Shown: positions 1 to 7,276, numbered from the stretch's first letter. The stretch: 12,839 nt of DNA from an uncultured Clostridia bacterium (GCA_947165805.1 CAMVBT010000035.1:1-12839), one strand, 5' to 3'. Made by a program: numbers and translations. Notes: generated by a model from the sequence alone, not told the origin.

Positions 1-479
1 ACAGCAACAAGGCTTCCGTCGCCTCTCTGAACGCCCGCCGAATATCCTATCGCCATTACCGCGCATACCATGGTGGTGCCGTAGTATGATTCCGGAGGGA
101 TATCCTCGATCTCCTCATAGGTGAACTTATTCAACTCGTCGGAGGTCACCGGGTGGCTGTTCAGATGATGCAGGACCTTTTCGTTCCACAGCATAACGGC
201 GTATTTTTCGACACGCTTTATTATCCGCTTATGGTCTGTTTTAAAGCGGAGATCAAATTCATCGGGGTCGGCGTAAAAAAGCTCTATCGTTTCCAATGCC
301 GCCTCGACGGCGCACTGCGAACCGACGTTGCTGCGGAAATACTTCTTGCCGCCGTGTCCGTCCGCTACGACCGCTGCCGCAAAGCCGTTACCTACCCTAT
401 AAGCCGAAGCATCCTGGCAGACTATGCCTCTTTTTTCATGGCTCGCGCCCATAACGGAGTAACTGAAGCCGCCAAGCAT
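1..479 (-). CDS. PP2C-family protein phosphatase, partial (C-terminal part lies beyond the window edge)
   Basis: This is the N-terminal 159 residues of a PP2C-type (PPM, Mn/Mg-dependent) serine/threonine phosphatase; the rest lies to the left of base 1. Reading down from ATG at 477-479, the product has the early metal-binding Asp (Q22-D23), the hallmark ADGHGG at residues 39-44, and a YGTT motif near residue 141, the usual PP2C order. The sequence resembles the compact PP2C_2 type (E. coli YegK) rather than the SpoIIE/RsbU type. A GGTGAG ribosome site lies five bases before the ATG. The gene starts 75 bases after the vWA gene ends and appears to be in the same operon. Expected job: reversing the action of the kinase encoded two genes upstream. 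The domain call is secure; the substrate is unknown. Confidence 0.88.
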   Translation of the reverse strand, partial: MLGGFSYSVMGASHEKRGIVCQDASAYRVGNGFAAAVVADGHGGKKYFRSNVGSQCAVEAALETIELFYADPDEFDLRFKTDHKRIIKRVEKYAVMLWNEKVLHHLNSHPVTSDELNKFTYEEIEDIPPESYYGTTMVCAVMAIGYSAGVQRGDGSLVA

Positions 480-554
480 GAGTTCTCACCACTCTCTGAA
501 AGAATTACAAAATATCACGATACCCCGCCGCTCACACAGCGGGAACAAAAGGCA

Positions 555-1400
555 TTACCAGCCCGCGTCGAAATCCGTGTTGTCGTTCTCGTTCTGGTTA
601 ACGAGATTCTGTATCTGCTGTCCCAGCATCTTCTGCTTTGAGGCGTAAACGTCCTCATCGCTGAGCTCGGCCTCCGCCTGATCGGAGAGGGTCATTGATT
701 TGCTTCCTATCTGCGAAGCGGTGACCGCAACGATCTTTATCATCTGCGCGAGCTGATTGCCGGAATAGGCGTGAACGACCGTATCCGAGCTTCCCGTGAA
801 CTCCGCCAGCATATCGTCGTTTGCCTCATTGCCGATACCCAGAGCCGCTTTTAGTCCGAACTTGTACCAGCTGTTTACTGAAAGCGCCTTCAGGCCCTCC
901 TCATAGTCATCGGAGGGATATCCGTCCGTCATAAGGAAAATAACGGGGGCGAATGACAGGGACGGCGAATTCAGGAAGCTGTTTCTGGACATTCTCGAAG
1001 AAAGCTCCTTGAACGCGGCTCCCATGCTGGTAACGCCGGAGGCGTTGAGTCTTACCCATTCAAACTCCTCGATCGGTATAGGCTCCGGATACATCCACTT
1101 GACATCGGTCGAGAAGGTCAGCACAGCGACCTTGACCTCCGTATCGGCTTCTCCCACACGTCTTATCTCGGGGATAAGCTCCTCCATGATCGTATTCAGC
1201 TCACCGATCTTGGTGCCCTTCATACTTCCCGATGTGTCTATCATGAAGAATATTACAAGGCTCTTTCTCGATACACCGGTAGCACCGAGGGGATCGTCGT
1301 CAAAATCAAAAGGATCGGTCTCTTCGTCCGCTGCTGCTGCAGTCTGTACTTCCTCTTCCCGTACATCTTTTTCTTCAGCGGTCTCATTTATGTTACTCAT
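555..1400 (-). CDS. vWA-domain protein, TerY/YegL-like
   Basis: A 281-residue soluble protein built around a von Willebrand A domain. An acidic, low-complexity N-terminus (residues 1-45) precedes the domain. The metal-ion-dependent adhesion site is complete: Asp-Thr-Ser-Gly-Ser at 55-59, Thr124 in a GVTSMG loop, and Asp159 in a TDGYPSDD loop. A charged helical tail ends in an Asn/Asp-rich stretch. Start choice: an ATG seven codons upstream lies in frame, but AAAGGA sits about ten bases before the ATG at 1398-1400, so the shorter form is preferred. It lies 28 bases after the kinase gene and 75 before the PP2C gene. vWA-kinase-PP2C is the known TerY-P triad, also seen as E. coli yegL-yegI-yegK. 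The vWA protein is thought to serve as a metal-dependent adaptor. No signal peptide or membrane segment is seen. Confidence 0.9.
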   Translation of the reverse strand: MSNINETAEEKDVREEEVQTAAAADEETDPFDFDDDPLGATGVSRKSLVIFFMIDTSGSMKGTKIGELNTIMEELIPEIRRVGEADTEVKVAVLTFSTDVKWMYPEPIPIEEFEWVRLNASGVTSMGAAFKELSSRMSRNSFLNSPSLSFAPVIFLMTDGYPSDDYEEGLKALSVNSWYKFGLKAALGIGNEANDDMLAEFTGSSDTVVHAYSGNQLAQMIKIVAVTASQIGSKSMTLSDQAEAELSDEDVYASKQKMLGQQIQNLVNQNENDNTDFDAGW

Positions 1401-1428
1401 ACTAAAAGCGTCCTTTCGCAATTATTAT

Positions 1429-2772
1429 TTATATTTTAGCGGTGACCTTGCCGAAATCTATCTCAAGATCCTGCCAGATCGGGCAGCCCTTTCCGGGCGC
1501 TACCTTGTGGAACTCGCCGTCGGGCATACGGACATTCCATGTCTGCTCGGAGCAATTCCTTATACCCAGCACACCGGGTTTCAGCTTGTTTTCCACCAGC
1601 ATGCCCGCGACTGCCGCATAGTCCTCGGAATCCGGGTCGATCTCGCACTGATAGAACCTCGAGCCTATATACAGAGGCATTCTGTTTTCCCTGCCCGAAA
1701 ACTCGAGCGTCGCGAATGTCATTCCGCACTTCGGACAGCGGTATGTCATTCTGTCCTCCATCTCGAACATGCAGGCATAATTTGTTCTCCCGCACGGGCA
1801 GGATATTATCTCGGACCTGAGCCTGATGAACATTTTCTGCCATTCGTTCTCTATTATTCGTTTGTTCGTATCGGTAAGGCCGACGGTAAACGACTTTATG
1901 AACGCGTCCTTTATGTAGTCCGGATACATTCTCCAGAACTTTATCACGTTGTCATGTATGCCTCTTACGGGTCTGTTCGAGGCATCGTCCGGGTCATAAA
2001 CGAACACCGCTTCCGAACCGTAATGCTTGAGCTCCGCGGCTTCGGTAAGGCATACGTCCTTGACCACCTTCTGACCCTCCAGCGGGTCTCCTCTGAACAG
2101 CAGCTTGAAAAGCACTACCGCGAGGGAATATTTATCGGTCTGGACATCGGGCTTGGCGATACCCCTCACGATCTCGGGAGCCATATAGCCGGGTTTGCCG
2201 CCTATGCCGAAGTTCGAGCCGTCAGGAGCGATATTGTCGCAGTCGCAGACCAGCACGGCGCCCGTATCTACATTTATGAAGAAGCCGCCGTCGTTAAGGT
2301 CCTGATAGCTTTTTCCGACTCTGTGGAGCTGTCTGAACGCGTTGGAGATATTTATCGCGGCAGTGACCATGGCTCTGAGATCGGAAAATCTCACCGGCTG
2401 GCGGACAGCCTGCCCTGTGAGCGGGTCTATCCTCAGCTTGTAGGTATTGAGGATATCCGTAAAGGCATCAAAGCTTTCCGGCTTTAAGTCCATCAGATAT
2501 CCGAATGTGCCGTCTTCGCATTCTTTTGTGAGGTACTGCGGCCAAAGGAATTTATTGCTCGGCGCGCCGTCGGAGATATTATTCTTGATATTCGCGCGGA
2601 ACTGTTCGGGCGACTTCATCTTGGACACATCATACCATTTGAGCGCCCATTTTCTGCCGTTGTAATCAACGGCATAGACCTTGCCCTGACCTCCGCTTCC
2701 GATTATTCCCGTGACAGTGGCCTTGTCGCCGTATTCCAGCTCGACCTGCTGCCCGATACTAAGCTCATTCAT
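1429..2772 (-). CDS. Ser/Thr protein kinase with zinc ribbon and C-terminal beta-rich domain (TerY-P triad kinase)
   Basis: A 447-residue protein kinase. Residues about 12-310 carry the kinase fold: Gly-rich loop GSGGQG (25-30), ATP-anchoring Lys45 in ALKW, catalytic-loop Asp158 in YQDLNDGG (replacing HRDLKPEN), a DFG-equivalent DCD at 177-179, and APE at 198-200. The catalytic-loop Asn is replaced by Gly, so activity is likely but of an atypical kind, as in YegI-like kinases. Residues 325-349 form a zinc ribbon (CPC, later CPKC). Residues about 395-447 look like a beta-sandwich, perhaps FHA-like (inference). Start: the ATG overlaps the preceding gene's stop by 8 bases with GGAGG nine bases upstream, favouring it over an ATG seven codons earlier. 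The overlap implies translational coupling with the LRR gene. There is no transmembrane segment, unlike PknB/PrkC. Confidence 0.88.
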   Translation of the reverse strand: MNELSIGQQVELEYGDKATVTGIIGSGGQGKVYAVDYNGRKWALKWYDVSKMKSPEQFRANIKNNISDGAPSNKFLWPQYLTKECEDGTFGYLMDLKPESFDAFTDILNTYKLRIDPLTGQAVRQPVRFSDLRAMVTAAINISNAFRQLHRVGKSYQDLNDGGFFINVDTGAVLVCDCDNIAPDGSNFGIGGKPGYMAPEIVRGIAKPDVQTDKYSLAVVLFKLLFRGDPLEGQKVVKDVCLTEAAELKHYGSEAVFVYDPDDASNRPVRGIHDNVIKFWRMYPDYIKDAFIKSFTVGLTDTNKRIIENEWQKMFIRLRSEIISCPCGRTNYACMFEMEDRMTYRCPKCGMTFATLEFSGRENRMPLYIGSRFYQCEIDPDSEDYAAVAGMLVENKLKPGVLGIRNCSEQTWNVRMPDGEFHKVAPGKGCPIWQDLEIDFGKVTAKI

Positions 2773-3763
2773 CAAGCTCGCCCTCCGCTTCATCCCTGTC
2801 CGGCAGTGTTACGCCCATGGGCAGGGTCTTATATTTAATGCCGTTTTGCATACAATATTTATGGACAAAGGAGTTTTCGGTGCATACCACCGTAAGTTTG
2901 CCGCAGTACGCAAAGGCATTTTTATCTATAAACTTCACATTCCTCGGCACTATGAGCTTTTCCAGCTCCGCACAGCCCGAGAACGCGTTCTCCCCTATGC
3001 TGCTCACACTGTCGGGCATAGCGATCTCCCTCAGTCTCAGGCAGGCGTTGAACACGCCCTTTTCCAGCTTCCTGACAGATTCGGGGATAGTTATGCTCTC
3101 AAGGTTCTTGCAGTCTGTGAAAGCATATTCGCCGATAGAGTTCAGGGTGGAAGGAAGAGATATCTCTTTCAGCAGACCGTAATTCTCAAAGCAATAGGCC
3201 GACAGCTCGGTATAGCCTTCCTTGACCGCGGCTTTGGCCGAAAGAGCATATTTGAAAGCGTCCAGCTTACCGAAGGACTTTGTCTTCTTCACCTCACGGC
3301 GGACTGTTTCAGTCCCTGCGCTGTTACCCTCCCGCTCCGGGTCCTTGTCGTCAACAAACATCGGGGAGACATAAGAAAATCCGAGCATATGTCCGAAGCA
3401 GACAAGTACGAATTCGGCCTCATATCTGTGGAAGCCGTCCTCGCTCATAAGCTTGTTCCGCAGGGCTTTAAAGGTCTTCTTCTTGTCCTCCGCGCCGATC
3501 ATCGCTTCAAGGAAGCCTGCGTCCACCGCTTTTCTCAGCAGTGTCCGCTCCATATAATATTCCGGGATATAGTCGAACATTAAAGCCTTGAACTGCCTTG
3601 TATCGGCAATTATGCCGTACTGTTCGTCGATCATCTTTTTCAGGGCTGTCTGTATCTCCTTTGTGTTGATATACCCCATCATATTGTACGGATTGAGATA
3701 TGAGCATTCGGGACAGCGCACCTTACCGAACGGCAGCTTTGCCTGACAGTTGCGGCACTGCAT
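2765..3763 (-). CDS. Zinc-ribbon protein with BspA-like leucine-rich repeats
   Basis: A 332-residue soluble protein. Residues 3-20 form a CxxC...CxxC zinc ribbon. Residues about 35-130 are a predicted helical module whose pattern (an FKAL...DYIP segment, then an LL...A...G segment, then L...DG....A....LG) I recall from N-terminal parts of other Firmicute multidomain proteins, though I cannot name it. After a charged linker, residues about 190-299 hold five LRR_5/BspA-type repeats of about 23 residues (AF..C..L..I..P.SV..IG.). BspA repeats are usually on surface proteins; here no signal peptide, anchor or membrane segment is seen, so an intracellular role is likely. Start: AGAGG six bases before ATG at 3761-3763 beats an ATG nine codons upstream. 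The stop overlaps the kinase start, so the two are probably made together; a scaffold or kinase partner is plausible. Confidence 0.85.
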   Translation of the reverse strand: MQCRNCQAKLPFGKVRCPECSYLNPYNMMGYINTKEIQTALKKMIDEQYGIIADTRQFKALMFDYIPEYYMERTLLRKAVDAGFLEAMIGAEDKKKTFKALRNKLMSEDGFHRYEAEFVLVCFGHMLGFSYVSPMFVDDKDPEREGNSAGTETVRREVKKTKSFGKLDAFKYALSAKAAVKEGYTELSAYCFENYGLLKEISLPSTLNSIGEYAFTDCKNLESITIPESVRKLEKGVFNACLRLREIAMPDSVSSIGENAFSGCAELEKLIVPRNVKFIDKNAFAYCGKLTVVCTENSFVHKYCMQNGIKYKTLPMGVTLPDRDEAEGELDE

Positions 3764-3824
3764 ATATATCCTCTCACCCCTTACGCGCAATAATGACCGA
3801 TCCCGCGACCGTTATCATACCGAA

Positions 3825-5234
3825 TTACTTCTTCTCTGCCTTGCGCAGATTGTCGTTTATCTTCTCGACGAGCTGATTGATCTCAATAACGGATCTGCCT
3901 ATGACCTCCGAGCTTTCGTTCGTCACGTTCACATTGTCGTCGAGGGCCCTGAACGCGTCCTGAGTCATTCTCAGGATATCCGCGAGCTGTTTTACGGAGG
4001 AGGCGTCCATGGTCTTGTTCTCGCCGCAGAAATCAATAACGCTGGTGAGCAGATCATTGACTTCGCCGGCTCTTTCGCTGGTCTTGCCTGTGGAATCACC
4101 TATCACGCGCATGTTGTCGTTTATGCTGCGGAGATTTTCCTTCAGCTTGTTGGAGATAGCAAGGCACTCATTTGTGATCTCGGTCAGCAGCTCATGCTGC
4201 GCGGTAAGTTCGCTGTGACGCGCGGTCAGCACGGACTTCGCGTGTACTATACAGTTATCGACATTGTTGAGACCGCGGCAGATCGCCGTAGCCATGTCAC
4301 GGCACGATCTGTAGCCGCAGGCGTGGCAGTTGAAGTTGCGTTCTTCCTCGGTGTGCTTGCCCATCATATTGAATACGGCGTCGAGCTGTCTTTCCGACGG
4401 CTTCGGAGTAGGCGCGGCGGGGTGATACGATCTCATAAAGTCCACCAGATTAAGCTCGTCGTCAAACTTCTTGAAGAGCTTATCCTCGCCGCTCTTGAAC
4501 GCGCCGGTCTTGCGGCGCGACTTTGCCTCTCTCTCGATCTCTCTCATATAGGCCATAACATCGAATACGGTCTGTGTGGTGCCGGTACCCGGTCCCACAT
4601 TGCAGCCGAACTCGCAGGAAAGGACATCAAACACCTCGGGGTGCTTGGAATCGGGCATCTCGGCGTACATATCGAGCTCGGGATATACCTTGTGCACACC
4701 CTCGGAAGTGGTTATGTTGATATCGCCGTTATGGAGCCAGAGATTGTCTCTGAGTCCGCCCGGACGGGGATATACGGCACCGACCTGACCCTGTTTCTCG
4801 TCAAAGTTGTACTCGAAATCGGTATCGGAATTTGTGGGTATCCTTATATCGTTCCTGTCGAAATACTCCTGGAGCTTGCGGAAAGTGACATTGTAATTAA
4901 CAAGTCCCGTTTCCATGAACTCGTTCTTCTTTGCTACGCACGGGGAAAGGACCGCTATCGGATTGTTCTGCTTAAGATACTTCTTGATATACACAACGCC
5001 GCACAGAATGGGGCTGTGTATGGGAGAAAGGTTATCCAGCAGCTTGGGCTGATATGTTTCTATGTACTTTACTATCGCGGCGCACGGCTGGGTGATGACC
5101 TTTTCGACCTTCTTGTTCTCGATAGCCCTCAGGTGCGCCCATGTGCAGATATCCGCACCGAACGAAACATCATATATTATACAGTTCTTGGATCTGAACC
5201 AGTTGAGTATCCCCTTCCAGTTCGTGGGATACAC
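3825..5234 (-). CDS. Sensory-type [FeFe]-hydrogenase, H-cluster and C-terminal signalling part (3' fragment of a frameshifted gene)
   Basis: This frame encodes the H-cluster domain, an Fe-S domain and a long helical tail. Numbering the rejoined protein (557 aa), the H-cluster ligands are Cys139 (in TQPCAA, where productive enzymes have TSCCP), Cys187 (PCVAKKNE) and Cys295/Cys299 (SCEFGC). The proton-shuttle Cys of productive hydrogenases is Pro here, as expected for group C/D sensory hydrogenases (HydS-like), where it is also replaced. Cys391, 394, 399 and 416 form a Fes-type 4Fe-4S motif (CxxCGYxSC...C). Residues about 423-557 are Gln/Asn/Ser-rich heptad helices resembling chemoreceptor signalling regions. 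The only start here is a GTG at 5232-5234 without a good ribosome site, and it would remove the conserved APSIKT strand. Active product therefore probably needs the upstream part in one polypeptide. Confidence 0.85.
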   Translation of the reverse strand: MYPTNWKGILNWFRSKNCIIYDVSFGADICTWAHLRAIENKKVEKVITQPCAAIVKYIETYQPKLLDNLSPIHSPILCGVVYIKKYLKQNNPIAVLSPCVAKKNEFMETGLVNYNVTFRKLQEYFDRNDIRIPTNSDTDFEYNFDEKQGQVGAVYPRPGGLRDNLWLHNGDINITTSEGVHKVYPELDMYAEMPDSKHPEVFDVLSCEFGCNVGPGTGTTQTVFDVMAYMREIEREAKSRRKTGAFKSGEDKLFKKFDDELNLVDFMRSYHPAAPTPKPSERQLDAVFNMMGKHTEEERNFNCHACGYRSCRDMATAICRGLNNVDNCIVHAKSVLTARHSELTAQHELLTEITNECLAISNKLKENLRSINDNMRVIGDSTGKTSERAGEVNDLLTSVIDFCGENKTMDASSVKQLADILRMTQDAFRALDDNVNVTNESSEVIGRSVIEINQLVEKINDNLRKAEKK

Positions 5235-5239
5235 CGTCT

Positions 5240-5497
5240 TTATGGAGGGCGCGGCAAGAACTTGGGCATAGCTGCCATGAAACTCTCGGTATCATCGATA
5301 TAATCTCTTGCTCCGTGTGCGCAGGTCTTTACGCACTCGCCGCAGGCAATGCATTTCTCCGGGTTAACAGTGGTGATAAATCTGCCGTCACCCAGCATTT
5401 TTGTGATATTGGCTTCGGGAGCCGGGCAGGTCCTCACGCACGAATTGCATCCGACGCACTTATCCGGTTTTACGATTATAATTTCCTGAGCAGCCAT
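5240..5497 (-). CDS. 2x[4Fe-4S] ferredoxin module (5' fragment of the frameshifted sensory hydrogenase)
   Basis: As read, this frame gives an 85-residue protein with two [4Fe-4S] motifs: Cys14-17-20-24 and Cys49-52-55-59, the second set in CIACGECVKTC. This is the usual N-terminal electron-relay module of [FeFe]-hydrogenases. After Lys79 (codon at 5261-5263) the frame runs into a short non-homologous tail and a TAA at 5240-5242, while the -1 frame at that point continues with VLAAPSIKTVYPTNWKG, the expected start of the H-cluster domain. CGGAGG sits eight bases before the ATG at 5495-5497. The gene starts 30 bases after the DivIVA-like gene. A stand-alone ferredoxin is possible but less likely than the first half of a broken or mis-sequenced hydrogenase. 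Confidence 0.82.
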   Translation of the reverse strand: MAAQEIIIVKPDKCVGCNSCVRTCPAPEANITKMLGDGRFITTVNPEKCIACGECVKTCAHGARDYIDDTESFMAAMPKFLPRPP

Positions 5498-5527
5498 AAT
5501 TTATCCTCCGTATATGTAAAGAATGGG

Positions 5528-6556
5528 TCACTTGATGGATTTGGCTTTTGCGGCAAGCTCCTCAAGGCTTACCTTCTTGCTGCCGCCTTTTTCCTCAGCT
5601 CCGGAGCCGCCTCCTATAGCAGCGGCCTTCTCCTTGAGCTTCGCCAGCGCATCTTTCCTGTCGGGAGCCGGTTCTTCCGGAACAGCGTTCTCGTTGCCTG
5701 TCATATAGAATTCGTCGAAATCCTCGAGTGTGGGACGATCCACAAGCTCGGTCTCAAACTTCTCCGGCTCACGGAATACCGGGACACCGCCTGTCGTGAG
5801 ATTGACGACAGCGCCGTTCAGGAGATCCATGGACTGGGAGATCATCTTCGTTCCGGTCTCGCCGAAGCCTTCAAATATCTCCTTGAACTTGGCGAGCTCT
5901 ATGCTCATTTTTTCAACGTCGCTGAGCACAGCGGACTTTATATTGCCGGAAGCGACATCCATAGCGGCGGCCTTTTCCTTCGCCGCCGCGGTTATCTCTG
6001 CCGCGTTCGTTTCTGCCTCATAGATTATCATTTTCGCCTTGTTATTGGCGTCGGTTATCGTATTGGCGGCAAGCTTTTCGGAATCGCTCTTGAGGTCGTC
6101 CGCCTGCTTCTGTGCGGTGCTTAATATCAGATTTGCGGAGGTCTGCGCCTGCTGGAAGACAACATTCAGCATAGCGCCGGAGTTGATGCCGCCTTCCGAA
6201 GCGAGCTTCGCCTCTGCCTCGACCAGCTTTGCCTCTGTCTCGGCGAGCTTGCTCTTGAGCTCGGCAAGCTCTTTTTCCTTGCGCATATTGTCATCGTTGA
6301 GAGATTTGGCTTTCTCAACGAGATTTTCGTTTTTAACCTGAAGCTCGGTAAGCTTCGCTCTTTCGGTGGCGAGAACGGAGTCCAGAGCGTCCTGTTCCCC
6401 GGCGCCGCTTTTCATTTTATCGAGCAGCAGCTTTGCTTCTCTCAATTTGTTTTTGCAGTCAAAAAAAAGCTCATACGTGTATTCAAGCTTCTTGTCAACA
6501 TCGCCCTTATCGTATCCTCCGAAAACTACTGTCCTGATGAATCGTGTTTCAGCCAT
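5528..6556 (-). CDS. DivIVA-like coiled-coil protein
   Basis: A 342-residue cytoplasmic protein, first gene of the six-gene operon. Residues about 5-30 (FIRTVVFGGYDKGDVDKKLEY) resemble the DivIVA N-terminal membrane-curvature motif (GYD..EVD). Residues about 35-120 are a long charged coiled coil rich in Lys, Glu and Ala; residues about 135-225 are a second helical region rich in Ala, like DivIVA and ATP-synthase-b-type helices. The C-terminal 90 residues are mixed acidic and Pro/Gly-rich, probably disordered, ending in a basic helix. It is about twice the length of B. subtilis DivIVA. An AGGAGG site lies nine bases before the ATG. DivIVA homologues (Wag31, pneumococcal DivIVA) are known Ser/Thr-kinase substrates, so this could be a target of the kinase encoded downstream; that is inference. 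A GpsB- or SepIVA-like role cannot be excluded. Confidence 0.75.
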   Translation of the reverse strand: MAETRFIRTVVFGGYDKGDVDKKLEYTYELFFDCKNKLREAKLLLDKMKSGAGEQDALDSVLATERAKLTELQVKNENLVEKAKSLNDDNMRKEKELAELKSKLAETEAKLVEAEAKLASEGGINSGAMLNVVFQQAQTSANLILSTAQKQADDLKSDSEKLAANTITDANNKAKMIIYEAETNAAEITAAAKEKAAAMDVASGNIKSAVLSDVEKMSIELAKFKEIFEGFGETGTKMISQSMDLLNGAVVNLTTGGVPVFREPEKFETELVDRPTLEDFDEFYMTGNENAVPEEPAPDRKDALAKLKEKAAAIGGGSGAEEKGGSKKVSLEELAAKAKSIK

Positions 6557-6583
6557 AATTTCAGCCTCCTGTTGATCGTATAT

Positions 6584-6617
6584 GATATGCAGTGCAAAAA
6601 CAAAATATGAGCATATC
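6584..6617 (-). promoter_or_regulatory. 7-bp inverted repeat at the 5' end of the operon leader
   Basis: GATATGC (6584-6590) and GCATATC (6611-6617) form a perfect inverted repeat around a 20-base loop, starting at about the predicted transcription start. It could be an operator or an mRNA 5' hairpin. The arms are short and A/T-rich, so chance is possible. Confidence 0.3.
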
Positions 6618-6624
6618 TATTTGT

Positions 6625-6653
6625 AGTATAACATCATTGTAACGTTTTGTCAA
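6625..6653 (-). promoter_or_regulatory. Sigma-A promoter of the hydrogenase-kinase operon
   Basis: Read on the minus strand: TTGACA at 6653-6648, a 17-base spacer, TATACT at 6630-6625, with TG one base before the -10 (extended -10). A/T-rich sequence upstream could act as an UP element. Transcription should begin near 6618, leaving a leader of about 60 bases. No competing promoter of this quality is seen inside the operon. Confidence 0.85.
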
Positions 6654-6772
6654 TCTTAATCTGCAAAAACAATATTTTTTCATTAAAAACATACAATTAG
6701 CGGAACAGTTTTATGTAAACAATTATCCTTTGACCGGGAGCCGAGATATGCCCTGCCCCGATCCGGCGGCTA

Positions 6773-7276
6773 TTATTGCGGCAGATCGACTATCTCCGTT
6801 ATCACGCCCCACTCCGTGATATCCAGATAGGCGTAGGACGGCGGCTCGCCGTCGCGCGGGAGCGAACAGCTTCCCGGATTGATAATCAGCACACCGTCCT
6901 CCGTCATTTCAAAACGGCGGTGCGTATGCCCGAAAAGCACTATCCCGCAGTCATTCTCGTGCGCCTGCCGCAGCAGCTCATCGGTCCCGCGGCTGACGTT
7001 GTGCAGATGACCGTGTACGGCAAGTAGCCTCACCATCTTATCATCGGGGCCAAGAACGGTCTCGATGACCTGTAATGCGGGAGATGCGCTTCCGAGGTCG
7101 CAGTTCCCGCTGATCTGATGAAGCCTTATCTCCGGATATTCGAGCAGGACGTTCAGCATATCCGCTTCCCCGTCGCCGAGATGAATGAACATATCCGCTG
7201 TATACATGTTTTTCTCAACGATCTTCATAACGGCACTGCCGGCACCGTGCGAATCAGCTATAACTATTATTCTCAT
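6773..7276 (-). CDS. YfcE/MJ0936-type metallophosphoesterase
   Basis: A 167-residue calcineurin-like phosphodiesterase with a complete two-metal site: D8 and H10 (ADSHG), D35 (HLGDGEAD), N58 (GNCD), H88/H90 (VHGH), and H117/H119 (FGHTH), followed by the family's NPGS turn at 133-136. Length and motif order match the YfcE/MJ0936 group, which hydrolyses phosphodiester model substrates in vitro; the natural substrate is generally unknown. AGAGG lies eight bases before ATG at 7274-7276. It follows the 184-residue gene by 46 bases and is probably in its operon. No strong terminator is seen between its stop and the next promoter. Single-domain, cytoplasmic. Pairing with c-di-GMP genes nearby is only a matter of distance; a cyclic-dinucleotide substrate is not supported by sequence. 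Confidence 0.9.
   Translation of the reverse strand: MRIIVIADSHGAGSAVMKIVEKNMYTADMFIHLGDGEADMLNVLLEYPEIRLHQISGNCDLGSASPALQVIETVLGPDDKMVRLLAVHGHLHNVSRGTDELLRQAHENDCGIVLFGHTHRRFEMTEDGVLIINPGSCSLPRDGEPPSYAYLDITEWGVITEIVDLPQ

Larger units (their letters stand above)
3825..5497 (-). pseudogene. Whole sensory [FeFe]-hydrogenase locus with a one-base frameshift
   Basis: The two preceding frames belong to one gene. Adding a single base at 5260-5263 (for example restoring AAGG from AAG) gives a continuous 557-residue protein: ferredoxin module (1-79), H-cluster domain (about 80-330), Fes-type Fe-S domain (about 388-420), helical signalling tail (423-557). All other features look intact, with no further stops, so this is either a recent mutation, a sequencing or assembly error, or an unusual recoding event. 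Whether the locus is truly non-functional cannot be told from this window. Confidence 0.7.

Noticed and set aside
1009..2487. A 492-codon open frame on the plus strand
   Set aside because: It is antisense to the vWA and kinase genes, with low-complexity Ser-rich sequence and no family resemblance.
5255..5268. Programmed -1 ribosomal frameshift
   Set aside because: The sequence GCCCAAG does not fit the X XXY YYZ slippery pattern, and no clear stimulatory hairpin follows, so mutation or sequence error is simpler.
3750..5303. A 517-codon open frame on the plus strand
   Set aside because: It is the antisense of the hydrogenase and has no recognisable domain. The opposing frame carries all the H-cluster motifs.
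6680..6772. Intrinsic terminator after the metallophosphoesterase
   Set aside because: Only imperfect GC pairings are seen and no U-run follows them.
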